From NCBI GenBank assembly GCA_051453625.1, contig JBOZIK010000001.1, positions 250,585,767-250,631,630 of the forward strand: a stretch of 45,864 bases of DNA, in the 5' to 3' direction. The DNA comes from Welwitschia mirabilis (taxonomy: Eukaryota > Gnetophyta > Gnetopsida > Welwitschiales). The notes beneath the pieces are model-generated. The model did not search any database. It was not told where the DNA came from and saw only the letters and a program-made list of their open reading frames with translations. Within the stretch, counting starts at the first letter, position 1. The number at the start of each line of letters is the position of its first letter. Shown piece by piece: positions 1 through 11,000 of this stretch. A program made the translations under genes and the position numbers.

Positions 1-654
1 TTTATTATAACACTATGTTTTGTTTCCATACGTGTTAATTGTAGTACAATGTATAGATTTAAAACTAAGTGAAACACTTAGTATCATTCTTTCATAAGGA
101 TCTAGGAGGTAAATTAATCAAAAGATACACAACTATTCTAACTTGCAATGAAAAACCAAATAAAATAGAAATTAGAGCTTCAGAAAGAGAAGGTGATATT
201 CAATTAGCAATGTAAGGGAACAAAAATGCTCTAAAGATCCAATGATTCATCCAAATTTCCTTCTTTGCTCCAAAGATTCTTGTATTCTAAAACACACTTA
301 TAATCATCAAGTCATTAAGGCTCAGCGTGGAGGATTAATCTCATCCATCACATAAGTGTTGGTGAGTTATCAAGTCCTCTTAATACTTCACAATCCTTTA
401 AAAGCACGAAAAGTATAAACCTAAGTGCACAAAATCCATCAAACAATAGGAACCATAAATCACAAAAGTAACATTAAATAACTCATACAGTAAAAAAGAA
501 TTTGATAATTAAATATGCTCATCTAAAGATTGCCAATACCATTTCTGATCATTAACAATAAAAGAATAAATCTATTTTAGTAACTAGTCCTACCTAAATA
601 TTGCTAATACAAAATAATATTATGAATTTACAATTAAACGATTCAAACCAATTC

Positions 655-660
655 TTTATT
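655..660 (-). promoter_or_regulatory. Possible polyadenylation signal AATAAA
   Basis: The minus strand reads AATAAA here, about 180 bases downstream of the minus-strand TATA box. This spacing is normal for the R region of a plant LTR. In AT-rich DNA the hexamer also arises by chance, so the support comes only from its position. Confidence 0.3.
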
Positions 661-832
661 CAAACTTAAAGAAATACATTACATTAAATGAAGGAGGAGA
701 AGAAGAAGAACTCCTCAACTAGCTTTGATCATTTTGCCCCTAAGACAGAGTATTAAAACATCATGACATCCTATCTTCCAAGTCTTTCCTACATTTGCTA
801 ATTAAAAGATGAATACAATGAAGGGTTCAAGA

Positions 833-843
833 CCCTTTTATAT
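833..843 (-). promoter_or_regulatory. TATA-like box of the minus-strand LTR
   Basis: The minus strand reads ATATAAAAGGG, close to a plant TATA consensus. It is overlapped by a short inverted repeat at 821-838 (AAGGGT, 5-6 base loop, ACCCTT), so a transcript started just downstream could carry a small hairpin near its 5' end. The tandem array at 881-1106 lies immediately upstream. Confidence 0.4.
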
Positions 844-880
844 GAAGAGATGGGTTGAGGGGTGGTTAAAAACTTTTGGC

Positions 881-1106
881 TCGTAGCATTAGGTAGAAGA
901 GTGATGGTTACAAGTTCTTAGCTTATAGCATTAGGTAGAATCTTTATCATTTAGCGTTAGATAAATAAGATTCTATCTTGTAACATTTAATGTAAGTTAT
1001 CTTCTAGCATTAGGTAGATAAAATTGTGTCCTATAGAATTTCATGGAGGTTATCTTGTAGTGTTTGGGGAAGATTATCATGTAGCGTTTGGTGAAATCTT
1101 TATCAT
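881..1106. repeat. Degenerate tandem repeat, about 8 units of 24-37 bp
   Basis: Eight successive units share a core like GTAGCATTAGGTAGAA followed by TTATC or TTC (for example TAGCATTAGGTAG at 884 and the related TAGCGTTTGGTGAA near 1082). The shortest units are 24 bases. The array sits directly upstream of the minus-strand TATA box, where LTR U3 regions often carry enhancer-like repeats. Two short open frames at 1024-1399 arise from this array and are not considered genes. Confidence 0.6.
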
Positions 1107-1606
1107 AATAGGTCCAATACATCTCCTTTGGAATTGGATTTCTCTACCAACTGATGCTATTGCCCCATGTCTCTGTTGCAAACTTCTCATACTTTTGCCA
1201 GATATCTTCCAATGCTACGACTATGTGTCGTCATTTTATTTCTCTATTGCCACTGTTGTTTTATGCGAAATTATGCTCATCTTCTACCATGTGTTCTAAA
1301 ACATGGCTAAAGACTTGGAATTATTATGGAGAAAAACATAATATTAAATTTATTTTAAAAAATAGAAGACATCATTTTTATGATAAATCAATAAAATAAG
1401 TATCTTTCCTTATGCTAAATTAATCAATTATACTTACTTAAAATGTCAATTTTGACATGCAAATAATAAGTACTAGTTTAAAAGAAGTAAACTAAGAAAT
1501 CCTAATATAACATAGTTGTTCTTAATTATCATTCTATCTTAAGGATTGCAAAGGTATTTTAGAGCTTACAAGATTTATATAAAAATTTATGGAAACATGT
1601 TTGAAT

Positions 1607-1846
1607 AAGAAAATCACTAAGCAAGATTTCAGAAATCATGTCTTATTTTTCTTTTTATTTTAAAAATTAAGATCTCACTCTTATAGGCAAGCATATCTTA
1701 CTAAGTTTGCACTAGGGTTTTCTATCATCTTAAATGTAGTACCATGTTGCAACTTATTATAACACTAGAATTTCACTTTTTCACATGAGAGCACAACTCT
1801 TTTCTAAGGAAACTGAAGTGCCCAAAGGAAAATCTTAGAAATATGT
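1607..1846 (-). mobile_element. Copia-family LTR, left fragment, split from 10914 onward by the gypsy insertion
   Basis: This piece aligns base by base, with many substitutions, to 25277-25510, the left part of a second copy of the same family. In that copy the sequence runs straight on into what is found here only after 10913. So this fragment and 10914-15600 were one element before the gypsy element at 1847-10908 entered. The outer end was placed by matching the TAACACCC-type terminus at about 25277; it is uncertain by some tens of bases. Confidence 0.6.
1842..1846. repeat. Target-site duplication TATGT, left side of gypsy insertion
   Basis: Five bases before the 5' LTR read TATGT. The five after the 3' LTR (10909-10913) read TGTGT, one transition apart. 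Five bases is the usual duplication length for gypsy and copia integrases. Confidence 0.5.
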
Positions 1847-2092
1847 TATTACATATAGAATATTAGGCCTAATAATTAAGAAACTAAGGTCTGCCTAAGA
1901 AAAATTAAAAATGACATAAGTATCTAATAATACAAGGCCTATTAATCTATGTTGAAAGGATAAAATACATTTGAGTTATATATCAAATGTTCAGGGTGAA
2001 ATGTTTATCATGCTAGTTAACTTCTTATTTATTTTATTTATAGTTGAGTTGCACATCTCCGTTTAGCTATGAATATTTATGATTTTTGAATT

Positions 2093-2102
2093 NNNNNNNN
2101 NN
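2093..2102. other. Assembly gap (10 N) inside the 5' LTR
   Basis: Ten unknown bases. The matching part of the 3' LTR (about 7960-7985) carries sequence equivalent to the missing stretch, so the real gap is probably small. Confidence 0.9.
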
Positions 2103-4766
2103 CCTACTTTGATTAATGAAAATTGAATTATACTAGTAAAATAATTTAAATTATGCAACTTTACCTAGTGGCCAACTATGTAGTGGAAAGAGGGTAGCAT
2201 ATCTAACTTATTTTCTTGAAGCTTCCAAAGTTTTTAATGATTAAATTTTCTAAAAATATTATTAACTATTCTTATTGTCCCCTCTTCTTTAATAAATAGA
2301 TTCGTCCATTACCTAATTGGATCATCCTGGACTAAAGTATTACTAGCTAATTATTAAGTTCAGAATTTTACTTGAAGTTACAACATGAGGTATAAGTATG
2401 ATCTATGATCTTTCTACATCTCTTATATGATTCCAAACATTATTACATCCCTTTTCATGATCTATTTTATATCTGTATCTCTTGCATGGGTCATTATATT
2501 CTTGGATTCTTAATGGTTTGTATTATCCTTACTTCTTACTTGATTTAAAATTCTATGCTTGTATGAATTAAGTGGCTTGGTTGTATTCTTTATTATTTTT
2601 GGATCTCTTTGATGTTATCTTGGCCTTTATTTTATGTTTATTAAGAGTCTTTAGCAAGAAATTATATTGCTATAATTTCATAGCCATTTCTATCTTTATG
2701 GGACTTGTTAAGAGTTGGTTTCTTAAAATATGACCAGAAGAACCAATTATGTAAACTTTAAAGGATAAAATCTCTATTGGGATTCTAGTGAACATAGAAG
2801 TAACCTATCAAGGTATAAAAAAATAAGGGTAATGATGTTACAAAATATATCTTCATAATGAAGTACTATTTATATGAGCCACAAGGGAAAAACCCATTAT
2901 GATGGCTTCTATTAACCATAGGAATGTTTTTCTAGTTTTGACCCTTTTAATTAGAGTATCTTTGGTTGTGGGAAAAGAATTTTAATGGCCAATGCTTCCT
3001 ACTATGTCTTGGAAGAGTAAACTAATTTCTAGAGTAAATATTATTATGTGTAATTTGGCTTCATTCCTATATTTTTCCTACTACTTAGATTATACTATGA
3101 ACTATGGTTAATCAGAGTTATCATTTTGTGCCATGAGTGTGTAGGTTCTAAGAGCACTTGTGGGTCTTAGTTTAGATGTAAAACAGTAGTAGCTGCTACT
3201 AGCTAGAATTGATTCCAAGTTTGTGTTCTTGAATAGCTACATATATTTACATTTTGTAAACTTTACACCTCAGGACATTTAAAGTTGAGAGAGCTCCAAA
3301 ATCTAATTGCTCCAAAGTCTTACTTTTATATTCTCTAAAAAAGCTATACCTTTGTATCATGGTTTTGGCCATTTGATTTATCTAGTCTTAGAATAGATAT
3401 GACCTTTTATATCCATTAAGCTATTATACTTTTGTATTATTATTTGGCCCTAAAGATATATTCATATCTGTTAAGCTATTCATGACTTATATCTTTACAT
3501 ACAACTAATTTATTTATGGCTTATCATTATTATTAACTGAGTGCTACTATAAGTTGAAAATTATATGATAAGTTATCATTGAACTCTTATAATTATTGGC
3601 ATTTAGTTATATTTTGAAGTATTTGGCTTACCTTAATATGTTTCTCTATTTTTCACTAAAGGCTTTATAATACATTGCCATGGCTTTTGTTTTACCTTTT
3701 TGGGTAAAGACATGTGTAGTGGGTTGATTATTATTGGTTTAATCTTTAACTATTTGATAAATAAATACCTAAACTTCTAAGGTTCTATAATCTCAAAGGT
3801 TATTGACCAATTTTTTAGGGTGTTTGTTTTTTCATAAAGTCCCTTATGCTTAGTTTTAAACAGGATATTGTGACTATGTTCTATCTGCTACATATGCTTA
3901 CAACCTTTACCTTCATATTCTAGAATAGCTTTAAATTGGATTGTCTTACCTATTCAACATAGAAGAGGAAGCCATGTCAAAGTCTCATAGGTTTTGATAT
4001 CATGCTTAGGTATTTATTTCGGGCCTACAAAACTATTGCTAATAAGTTGTTGCTATTTATGTTAAAAAAAGGAAACATGGTATATCTAGTTATTACATTG
4101 AAATATTTCACAAAGTATTCATGTTCAAGTTCCTTGTAGTGTCCCCTTACTTTTTCTATTTTTAGGGACTTTGATCTTTTTGTGATTTTTTTTTATGGTT
4201 TATGTTTTTTTCCCCATGTCTTCTTTGCCTATTTACCTTCTTTCTACATTTTCTAAGTTATTTAAGTATTTTATTTTCTTCTTCCTTAGCCTTGGATCAA
4301 TTTTTAATGGGTTAGCATAGATCTCTGCATTTTTCCTATTTCTAAATTCAATAACTATTTCATTTTCTTTTTGCAGCCTTGTAATGGTAATTAGAGGCTT
4401 TGTATGATGTCATTCAATTCCTTGTATTTGATAATTATTAGAATTAATTATGAATTCTTATGGCCTATAGCTCACAGTAATTCTCTTTTACACCTCTTCT
4501 AAGGTGATAGCCCATGTTTCATGGTGCTTCTTATGTTCTATGCTTATTGGGGTAATAGCTCATAACCTATAGCCAATATCATATTTTTATCTCATCCCAA
4601 GATCTTATGAGAACTACCACTTATAGATATAAATTCCCTATAATTTGTGGCTCATAGCTAAATCTCTTATCTTTGAAATTTGAGCCCTAGTGTTGACTTC
4701 CATTGTTTGTAAAATAGTAATTTTGGCATTTTACATTTGTTTAGAGCTAATGAGTCTTATTTAGGC

Positions 4767-4775
4767 TATAAATAG
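4767..4775 (+). promoter_or_regulatory. Putative TATA box of the gypsy 5' LTR
   Basis: TATAAATAG lies about 530 bases before the LTR end, a plausible U3/R boundary. The matching place in the 3' LTR (near 10480) reads TACATGTAG, so that copy has lost the box. Confidence 0.45.
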
Positions 4776-5306
4776 ATAGGTTAATTCTACTTTAAACTTT
4801 TACTAAATATTTTATCATGGATTCTAGCCTTGACAAAGTTTTTTATCTCTATTATGCTAATGTGTGTTATTTTTTTGGATCATTTATTACTAATCTGTAT
4901 TATAGGCTTAAAGGTAGTAATTTTAATTTCTATTCTTATTGCTTATTTTCCCACCATGTAGGAATCATGTGATTTATTATTTTAAGTTACTAATACATTA
5001 TTAAATTTATAAACTTAATACCTTACTTTCAATTATGTAGTGGCTAAGTTAATGGCCCATTTAGTATAGGGTTCTGAGTCTAAAGCCCTGTGACACTTAT
5101 CTAAAAATTTGTTAACCCTAATCTTACTCTAATACAACTATGTTATGCCAAGATTGGTTTTATCAATCTACCTTTTAAAGTGCAACTAAGTTCTCATAGT
5201 TGGTGTTCTTGGGTTATGGATGATTAATTCATGACCTTTATGGGTTTGTATTTTAGTGTCTTAGCATATAATTCTTTATCATGATTGAAGATGGCTAGTG
5301 AAGATT

Positions 5307-5320
5307 TGGTATCAAACCCT
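5307..5320 (+). other. Primer binding site, tRNA-iMet type
   Basis: TGGTATCAAACCCT begins five bases after the end of the 5' LTR. It matches the common plant retroelement primer site TGGTATCAGAGCC, complementary to the 3' end of initiator tRNA-Met, at all but two of the first thirteen positions. It fixes the 5' LTR boundary and the plus orientation. Confidence 0.7.
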
Positions 5321-5467
5321 AAGGTTGCTAATAGTTGTTTATTTTTTTAATGGAATTAAGTAGGAGATAATTAAATGGAATCTTAAAAATCAACCTTATT
5401 CTTTATGAGACATATTTAAAAGCAATAAATCTTTATATAGAAATGAGAGTTTCATAAATTACCAAAT

Positions 5468-5807
5468 GAGGAAGTGGAAAAACAAAATCATAGATCACTA
5501 ACTCAAGTAATAGAAATGATAATCCAAAAATCACTGGGTAAGATAGTGGAAAGATAAAACCAAAGATCACCAACTATGATAGTGGAAATGATGGTTACTA
5601 ATTACTAAGTAAGACAATGGAAAGATGGAACTACAAATCATAGACTAAGGTAGTAGGAATGATAATTTATAGATTGTCAAATGAGGCAATGGAAAAATGG
5701 AACCACATATTACTAACTGAGACAATGAAGATGATACTTCATAGATTTCACAATAAGGTAGTGGAAATATAAAATTATAAATCAATAATTGAGGTAGTGA
5801 AAAGTTA
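5468..5807 (+). repeat. Ten-unit 36-bp tandem repeat in the leader of the gypsy element
   Basis: A GTGGAAA-like anchor recurs with its T at 5475, 5511, 5547, 5583, 5618, 5654, 5690, 5726, 5762 and 5798, so spacing is 36 bases (35 once). Odd units resemble one another (GGAAAGATGGAACCAC type) and even units another form (GAAATGATNNTTCATAGATT type), which implies a 72-base dimer as the amplified unit. It lies between the primer site and gag, in the untranslated leader. It has stops in all frames, so it is unlikely to encode a peptide repeat. Confidence 0.85.
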
Positions 5808-6324
5808 ATAAAACTAGTTACTTTTATTCCATTTCCATGAAATTTAAGTGCTTAATAATTTAAACTTTTTTGTCTTATCTCATCTTGATTTATCTCATAT
5901 CTTAGATCTACTACCTTAATTTTTCCCTTATCTAAGTTGTACAAGGGACTATGATAATTCACTATTTTCTTTTCATATTATTTATGTTAAATGGATGATA
6001 AACTAAAGCACAATAAAAGCAAATATACCCTATCAAGGATAGAATATGAAAATGAAATATTTTTTATGTAGTCTATGCTTTAAGGTATTAATTACAGAAA
6101 TTATTTCACTATGCAAATTTGTGATCTTATTATATTATATTTCTCTATTCCTTAAGCTTAAATTTTTAATCATAAATTAAGACTTATGATTATATCTTTA
6201 ACTTGAATGATTGCTCTAGCTAGTTTAGCTAGCATGTATATTGTAATTATGCCTTTCTTATGGTGTTTAACCTGTACATATTAATCCTTATCTTTAGAAG
6301 AAACTAAGTTTCTAAGATTGATAA

Positions 6325-7330
6325 ATGACCCTTAGGAATAAAGCAATTCCTCCCTTGGATGCCACATCTTTGAACATAGTAGTAAACAATTTAGTGGATG
6401 AGGTATAACAAATAGGTAATAATATAAATGATGAAAATTCATTTAAAAAATTAATGATGTAGTTTTAATAGACAAATCCTCTAGTATTTATAGGATTAGA
6501 TAATGCAATAAAGACAAAGGCATGACTAGTGTCAACAATAAAGGAGATGGAGTTATTTAGTTTTACCCTAAAGAAAAAAGCTATTTTGGCCACACATCAA
6601 CTGAAACAGGGTGAAACATTATGATGGAAAGTAGAGAGAGCATGAAATAAGACTCATAAATAGCTAGGATAGGAAGCGTTTAAAACTTAATTTTATGATA
6701 GATACATATCTAAATACTATGAGAATGCAAAATTAAAAAAATTTTATAACCTTAACCAAGGATTTTTAATAGTAATCTAATATGAAGACAAGTTCATAGA
6801 ATTATTAAGATATGCTCTAGAGACAGATATGAGTGAAGCTATAAAAGTAAGGAGACTAGTATCTAGATTGCACCCTATGATCTAAAATCAGATTAGGCTC
6901 TTTCAACCCAATACTATTGCTAAGGCCTTAAAAAAGGCTAGGATCAATGAAGAAGCATGGAGTAGGGATAATATCTTTTAGGTAAGAAGGAGTTTACTAA
7001 AAAAGGATGAGAACATACAATCACAAAGAAAGACATTTATCAAAAACCTAGGTTTTACAAGGGACAGTAACAAATCTAGAGAAGGTAGAGCATATGGATT
7101 ACAATCTCAAGAAAGGGGAAAGTTTTCTCCTCTATAAAAGTGAAGTTCTCTTTTAAGAAACATAATAAATGATTTTAAGAGCTTAAGGTGTTTTGCTTAT
7201 AAAGGTCTTCACATTGTTAGGGACTACCCTTAAAGATAAATCAGTCTTCTAGGAAATGTGGCTAATATTTTTAAGACCTCTAGGTGTTTTAATTGTAGAG
7301 GTTCTTACATGATAAAAAATTACCCTCATA
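6325..7330 (+). pseudogene. gag: Gypsy-type gag with two zinc knuckles, degenerate
   Basis: Gag forms the nucleoprotein particle that packages element RNA. From ATG 6325, one frame reads through recognisable plant gypsy gag (Retrotrans_gag type) features. These are an N-terminal IPPLDATSLN segment, KEMELFSFTLKKKAILATHQ near codons 70-90, YEDKFIELLRYALETDMSEA from 6781, then RRLVSRLHPM. Downstream are two CCHC-type knuckles in the same frame. The first, at 7189, keeps the first Cys and the His (GLHIVRDY) but has Tyr for the second and last Cys. The second, at 7285, is CFNC followed by Tyr for both His and the last Cys. About fifteen stops interrupt the frame, many explained as Trp or Gln codons hit by C-to-T/G-to-A change (A-stop-LV, L-stop-WK). 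No net frameshift separates the ATG from the knuckles. No protease or polymerase follows. Certainly non-functional now. Confidence 0.8.
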
Positions 7331-7708
7331 AGAAGAGATCTAAGAAATGTCAAAGGATGTCAAGAAGCTATATCTTTCAAAAGAAGGCACTTAACCATCT
7401 ACAAGCTTAAAAAAGGTATACTAGTCATGGTCAAAGAAATTTTTTTCATGTCTCTACTAAATAAAGTATTCATAGATGTATTAAGAATGAGCTTAGAAAA
7501 AAAAGTAAAATATCAACCTGATTACACTTTTAAACCTAAATAATTAGAATTTCAAATCAAAGGAAAATTGATTCCATAAGAAGAAGTATCCAATTTTATA
7601 AGGTTTAATGATTAAAAAAATAAAAGCAGAAGTTATTTTAGAAATCTAAAATAGATATCTTAGAGTGAAAACCATAACCCCTTATAAGTTTCTAATATAA
7701 AACTTTAT
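7331..7708 (+). other. Gap between gag and polypurine tract, no pol visible
   Basis: About 380 bases follow the zinc knuckles before the polypurine tract. A pol region would need around 3 kb. No DTG/DSG protease motif, reverse transcriptase or integrase motif is present in the frames I read, so pol was deleted or never present in this subfamily. Confidence 0.6.
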
Positions 7709-7721
7709 AAGAGGGAGAGAA
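7709..7721 (+). other. Polypurine tract
   Basis: AAGAGGGAGAGAA sits directly before the TATCACATCC start of the 3' LTR. This is the expected place and composition for the plus-strand primer of a gypsy element (compare GAGGGGGAGGAT before TGTCACATCC). Confidence 0.7.
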
Positions 7722-7722
7722 T

Positions 7723-10700
7723 TATCACATCCATATTCTTAGGCTTAGTGATTAAGCAAGTAAGGCCTTAATAAGAAAAATTAAAAATGAAATAAATAAC
7801 TAATTATGTATAATTAGTTGACCTATGTTAATGGATAAAATATGTTTTAGTTAGTTGTGTCAGATGTCTGGGCTAAAAAATTTAACATGTTGATTAACTC
7901 CTTATTTATTTTATTCATAGTTGAGTTTCAAAGCTTAATTTAGGAGCTATGGATATTATAATTTCTAAAGTGACATTAAAATTTTACCTCTTTAATTGAC
8001 TAAAATTTAATTTTATTAGTAGAATGAATAAAATTATGTAGCTTAACCCAATGGCCAAGTAAGCAGTGAAAACAAGATAGTAAGTATAAGTTACTTTCTT
8101 GAAGATATTAGAGTCTTTGATAATTAGGTCTTATAAAAATATTATTGAGTCTATTTATTATCCTACTCTTTTATAAATAGAGTCCTCCCTTACCTAATTT
8201 AAACATCTTGAACTAGAATCTCACTGATCAATTTTTAAGTTAAGAATTTCACTTGAAGTTATAACTTAAGGTGTAGGTATTATTCCTGATACTCTTACAT
8301 CTCTTGTTTGATTCCTAACTTCTTTGCATTTATTGTATGCTCTATTTTCTATCTCTATGTTCTTGATGGATCATTATATGCTTTACGTCTTAGTGATCTA
8401 CATTATTCTTGCTTCTTATTTGGTTTAAAATTATATGCTTGTATGCATTAAATGACTTGGTTGTATTATTTCTTATTTTGGAAACCTTTGATGTTGTATT
8501 GATGATCCTTTTATGTTTCCTAAGAGTATTTATTTAAAAAATTTAATTGCTATAATTTAATAACTTTGTCTATATCTATGAGACTTATCAAGAATTAGTT
8601 TCTTCAAATCTAGCTAGAAGAACTAGTTATGTAAACTTTAGAGGATAAAACCTTTGTTGGACTTCTAATTTTATGGAAGTAAATTGTCAAGGTATAAAAT
8701 CAAGGGCTATGATGTGATAAAATATATTTTGAAAGTGAAGTGCTATCTATATAGATCATAAGAAAAAAATCAACTATGATAGCTTCTACTAGATATAAAA
8801 GTGTTATTCTAGTTTTTACTCTTCTAACCAGGGCATCTTTAGTCATGGGAAAAGAATTTTAATTGCCAGTTTATCTTTCTATGTTTTTTAAGAGTAAAAT
8901 ACTTTTTAATGTAAATCTTATTATTTACGATTTAGCTTTGTTGCTATATTTTTGTATGACTTGGACCATATTAGGGACTATGGTTGATTATAGTTCTTAT
9001 TTCATACCATTATTATGTAGGTTCTAATAGTACATGGGTCCTAGAATGGGTGCTAAACAATAGTAGCTTCTAGTTGCTAGAATGGATTCTAAGTTTGTAT
9101 TCCTACATAGCTAAATATATTTATATTTTTTTGTAAACTTTCACTTAGCATGTCTAAGGCTGAGAGAGCTCCAAATTTTAATTACTTTAAAGTTTTACTT
9201 TTGTAAGCTCTAAAAGGGCTACACCTTTGTATCATGACTATGGCCATTTAATTTATCTGGAATTGAAATAGATAAACTTGTTATCTCCATTAATTTATAT
9301 CTTTTTGTACAATTAATTTATTTATTGCTTATGGTTATTATTGACTAAGTTCTACTATAAGTTGAAAACTATATGATAAGTCATCATTGAAATTTTATAG
9401 GTATTGGCACTTAGTTATATTTTAAATTATTTAGCTTATTACCTTTCTTTATTTTTTGTTGAATATTTTATAATACATTCTCATAACTATTATTTTTTCT
9501 TTCTGTGTAAAGACATGTGTAGTGGGTTAATTCTTATTGTTCTAATATCTAATTATTTACTAAATCAATACTTAAACTTCTAATATTTTATAACCTCAAA
9601 GATTATTGATTGACCTTATTAAGGTATTTCTTCTCTATTAAGATTCCTTGGATTTATCTTCAGATAGGCTATCATAACTGATCTTTGTTTGACCTATATT
9701 CTTACAACGTTTGCCTTCATTTATCTACTGAATTTTTAAATTGAGTTATCTTACCTATTCAATAAGGAAAAAGGATCCATGTCCAAGCCTTCTAGGTTTT
9801 AATGTCATGCTCAAGTGTTTATTTTAGATCTACAAAATTACTAATGACATGTTGTTATTAGTTATGTTAAAAAAGAAAACATTATATATTTAGTTATCAA
9901 GTTGAAATATTTTATCAAGTGTCCATGTTCAAATTCCTTGTAGTATCCTCTTTCTTTTTACTTTTGCAAACTTTTCAAATTTTCGGGTTTTTTCTATCAT
10001 TATGTTTCTCTCTTACAACTTTCTTGCATATTTCCTTTCTTTCCACATTTTCTAAATTATTCAAGTATTTTATTTTTTCCTTCCTTAATCTTGGTTTGGA
10101 ATTTGGTGTTTTGATGAAATTTTTTGCATTTCTTGTACTTCTAAATTTAATAACTATCTTATTTTCTTTTTATAATCTTTAATGGTAGCTAGAAGCTTTA
10201 TGGGATTTCACTTAATTTTTGGTATTTTATAATTATTACAATTGCTTAGAAATTCTTTTGGCCCATAACTTATTATAATTTTATTTTATACCTCATTTTA
10301 CAACTCACCCAAGATAATATCCTGTAACTTATAGTGATTCTTACTTTGTAAGTTTGTTAGGGTGGTAATCCCACAACCCATAACCATTATCATATTTCCC
10401 TCTTATTCCAAGATCTTGTGTGAAATGCTACCTATCCCTATGGATCGTGGCTCATGGTTAGAACTAATGAATCTTATTTAAGCTACATGTAGACTAGTTA
10501 ATCTTATTTTAAGTTTCTATTAAATTTTCTAGCATGGATTTCAGTCTTGACAAAGTTTATTATCTGTGCTATGCTAATATATATTATTTTATTTAACTAT
10601 TTATTACTAATATACATTATAGAAATAAGGGAAATAATCTTTCTTCCTATACTAAGTTTATGACCTATCTAACATGGGGTTGTAAATTCTAAGCCTCACA

Positions 10701-10908
10701 GCACTTATTTAAAAATATGTTAACCCTTATCTTAATTAAATACAAGTATATTAGATGAAGCTTAATTTTATCAAGATATCCTTTAAAGTGAAAGATAGTA
10801 TTAGAAGCTATTGTTTTGGGTCATGAAAATTAATTCATGATCTTTATGGGTTTGTGTTTGATGCCTTAATACATAATTCTTTATCCTGCTTGAAGGTGGA
10901 CCATAGCA
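7723..10908 (+). repeat. 3' LTR of the gypsy-like element (about 3.19 kb)
   Basis: It starts just after the polypurine tract and ends in CA at 10908, next to the TGTGT duplication. It is collinear with 1847-5301. It lacks the intact TATA box seen at 4767 and several segments present in the 5' LTR. An 87-codon open frame at 9919-10182 is a T-rich chance frame inside this LTR. Confidence 0.75.
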
Positions 10909-10913
10909 TGTGT
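10909..10913. repeat. Target-site duplication TGTGT, right side
   Basis: Pairs with TATGT at 1842-1846, one transition apart. The uninterrupted second copy near 25505 reads GAAACATGACC at the equivalent place, which supports this as the empty site. Confidence 0.5.
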
Positions 10914-11000
10914 CTTATAATAAAACCTTCTTAAAAAGTGTTTTCATGTAACGAAACTACTCTATAGGGTAGTTAGATTTTTCTATACGTCCTATAGAAA

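Larger units (their letters stand above)
1..1606 (-). mobile_element. LTR-like region of an unidentified LTR retroelement, minus strand, ends not defined
   Basis: Read on the minus strand, this stretch has the order expected of an LTR. A tandem repeat array (881-1106) is followed by a TATA-like box (about 833-843), then about 180 bases of transcribed-type sequence, then an AATAAA signal (655-660). That is U3, R and U5 order. No coding sequence was recognised, and no TG/CA termini, primer site or second LTR could be fixed. The left part may continue outside the window, and the right border with the copia LTR piece near 1607 is approximate. It could instead be a promoter and short transcript of another kind, but its position among nested retroelements favours an LTR. 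Confidence 0.4.
1847..5301 (+). repeat. 5' LTR of the gypsy-like element (about 3.46 kb)
   Basis: It is collinear with 7723-10908 over its whole length. Shared stretches include the start (TATTACATATAG against TATCACATCC, originally probably TGTCACATCC), the AAAGACATGTGTAGTGGGTT segment near 3708 and 9510, and the end (ATAATTCTTTATC). It is about 270 bases longer than its partner because of extra segments near 3340-3480, 4655-4745 and 4950-5035. It contains a 10-N gap at 2093-2102. No coding capacity. Confidence 0.75.
1847..10908 (+). mobile_element. Non-autonomous Ty3/gypsy-like element with giant LTRs, gag only
   Basis: The complete element is 9.1 kb: 5' LTR about 1847-5301, primer binding site 5307-5320, 36-bp tandem array 5468-5807, gag 6325-7330, polypurine tract 7709-7721, 3' LTR 7723-10908. 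Only about 2.4 kb lies between the LTRs. No protease, reverse transcriptase, RNase H or integrase motif was found, so any mobility would have needed enzymes from a relative. The gag reads as a plant gypsy gag with CCHC knuckles. Long LTRs with a short, pol-less interior resemble the LARD and TR-GAG kinds of plant element. The LTRs have diverged strongly (about three bases in four identical by eye) and differ by several indels, so the insertion is old. It lies inside a copia-family element. Confidence 0.8.

Noticed and set aside
1024-1399. Two overlapping plus-strand open frames of 91 and 81 codons
   Set aside because: They are generated by the tandem array at 881-1106 and the following sequence, on the strand opposite the inferred LTR. 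No domain similarity.
9919-10182. 87-codon hydrophobic, Phe/Leu-rich open frame
   Set aside because: It lies inside the gypsy 3' LTR, is a consequence of T-rich sequence, and the aligned 5' LTR does not keep it open.
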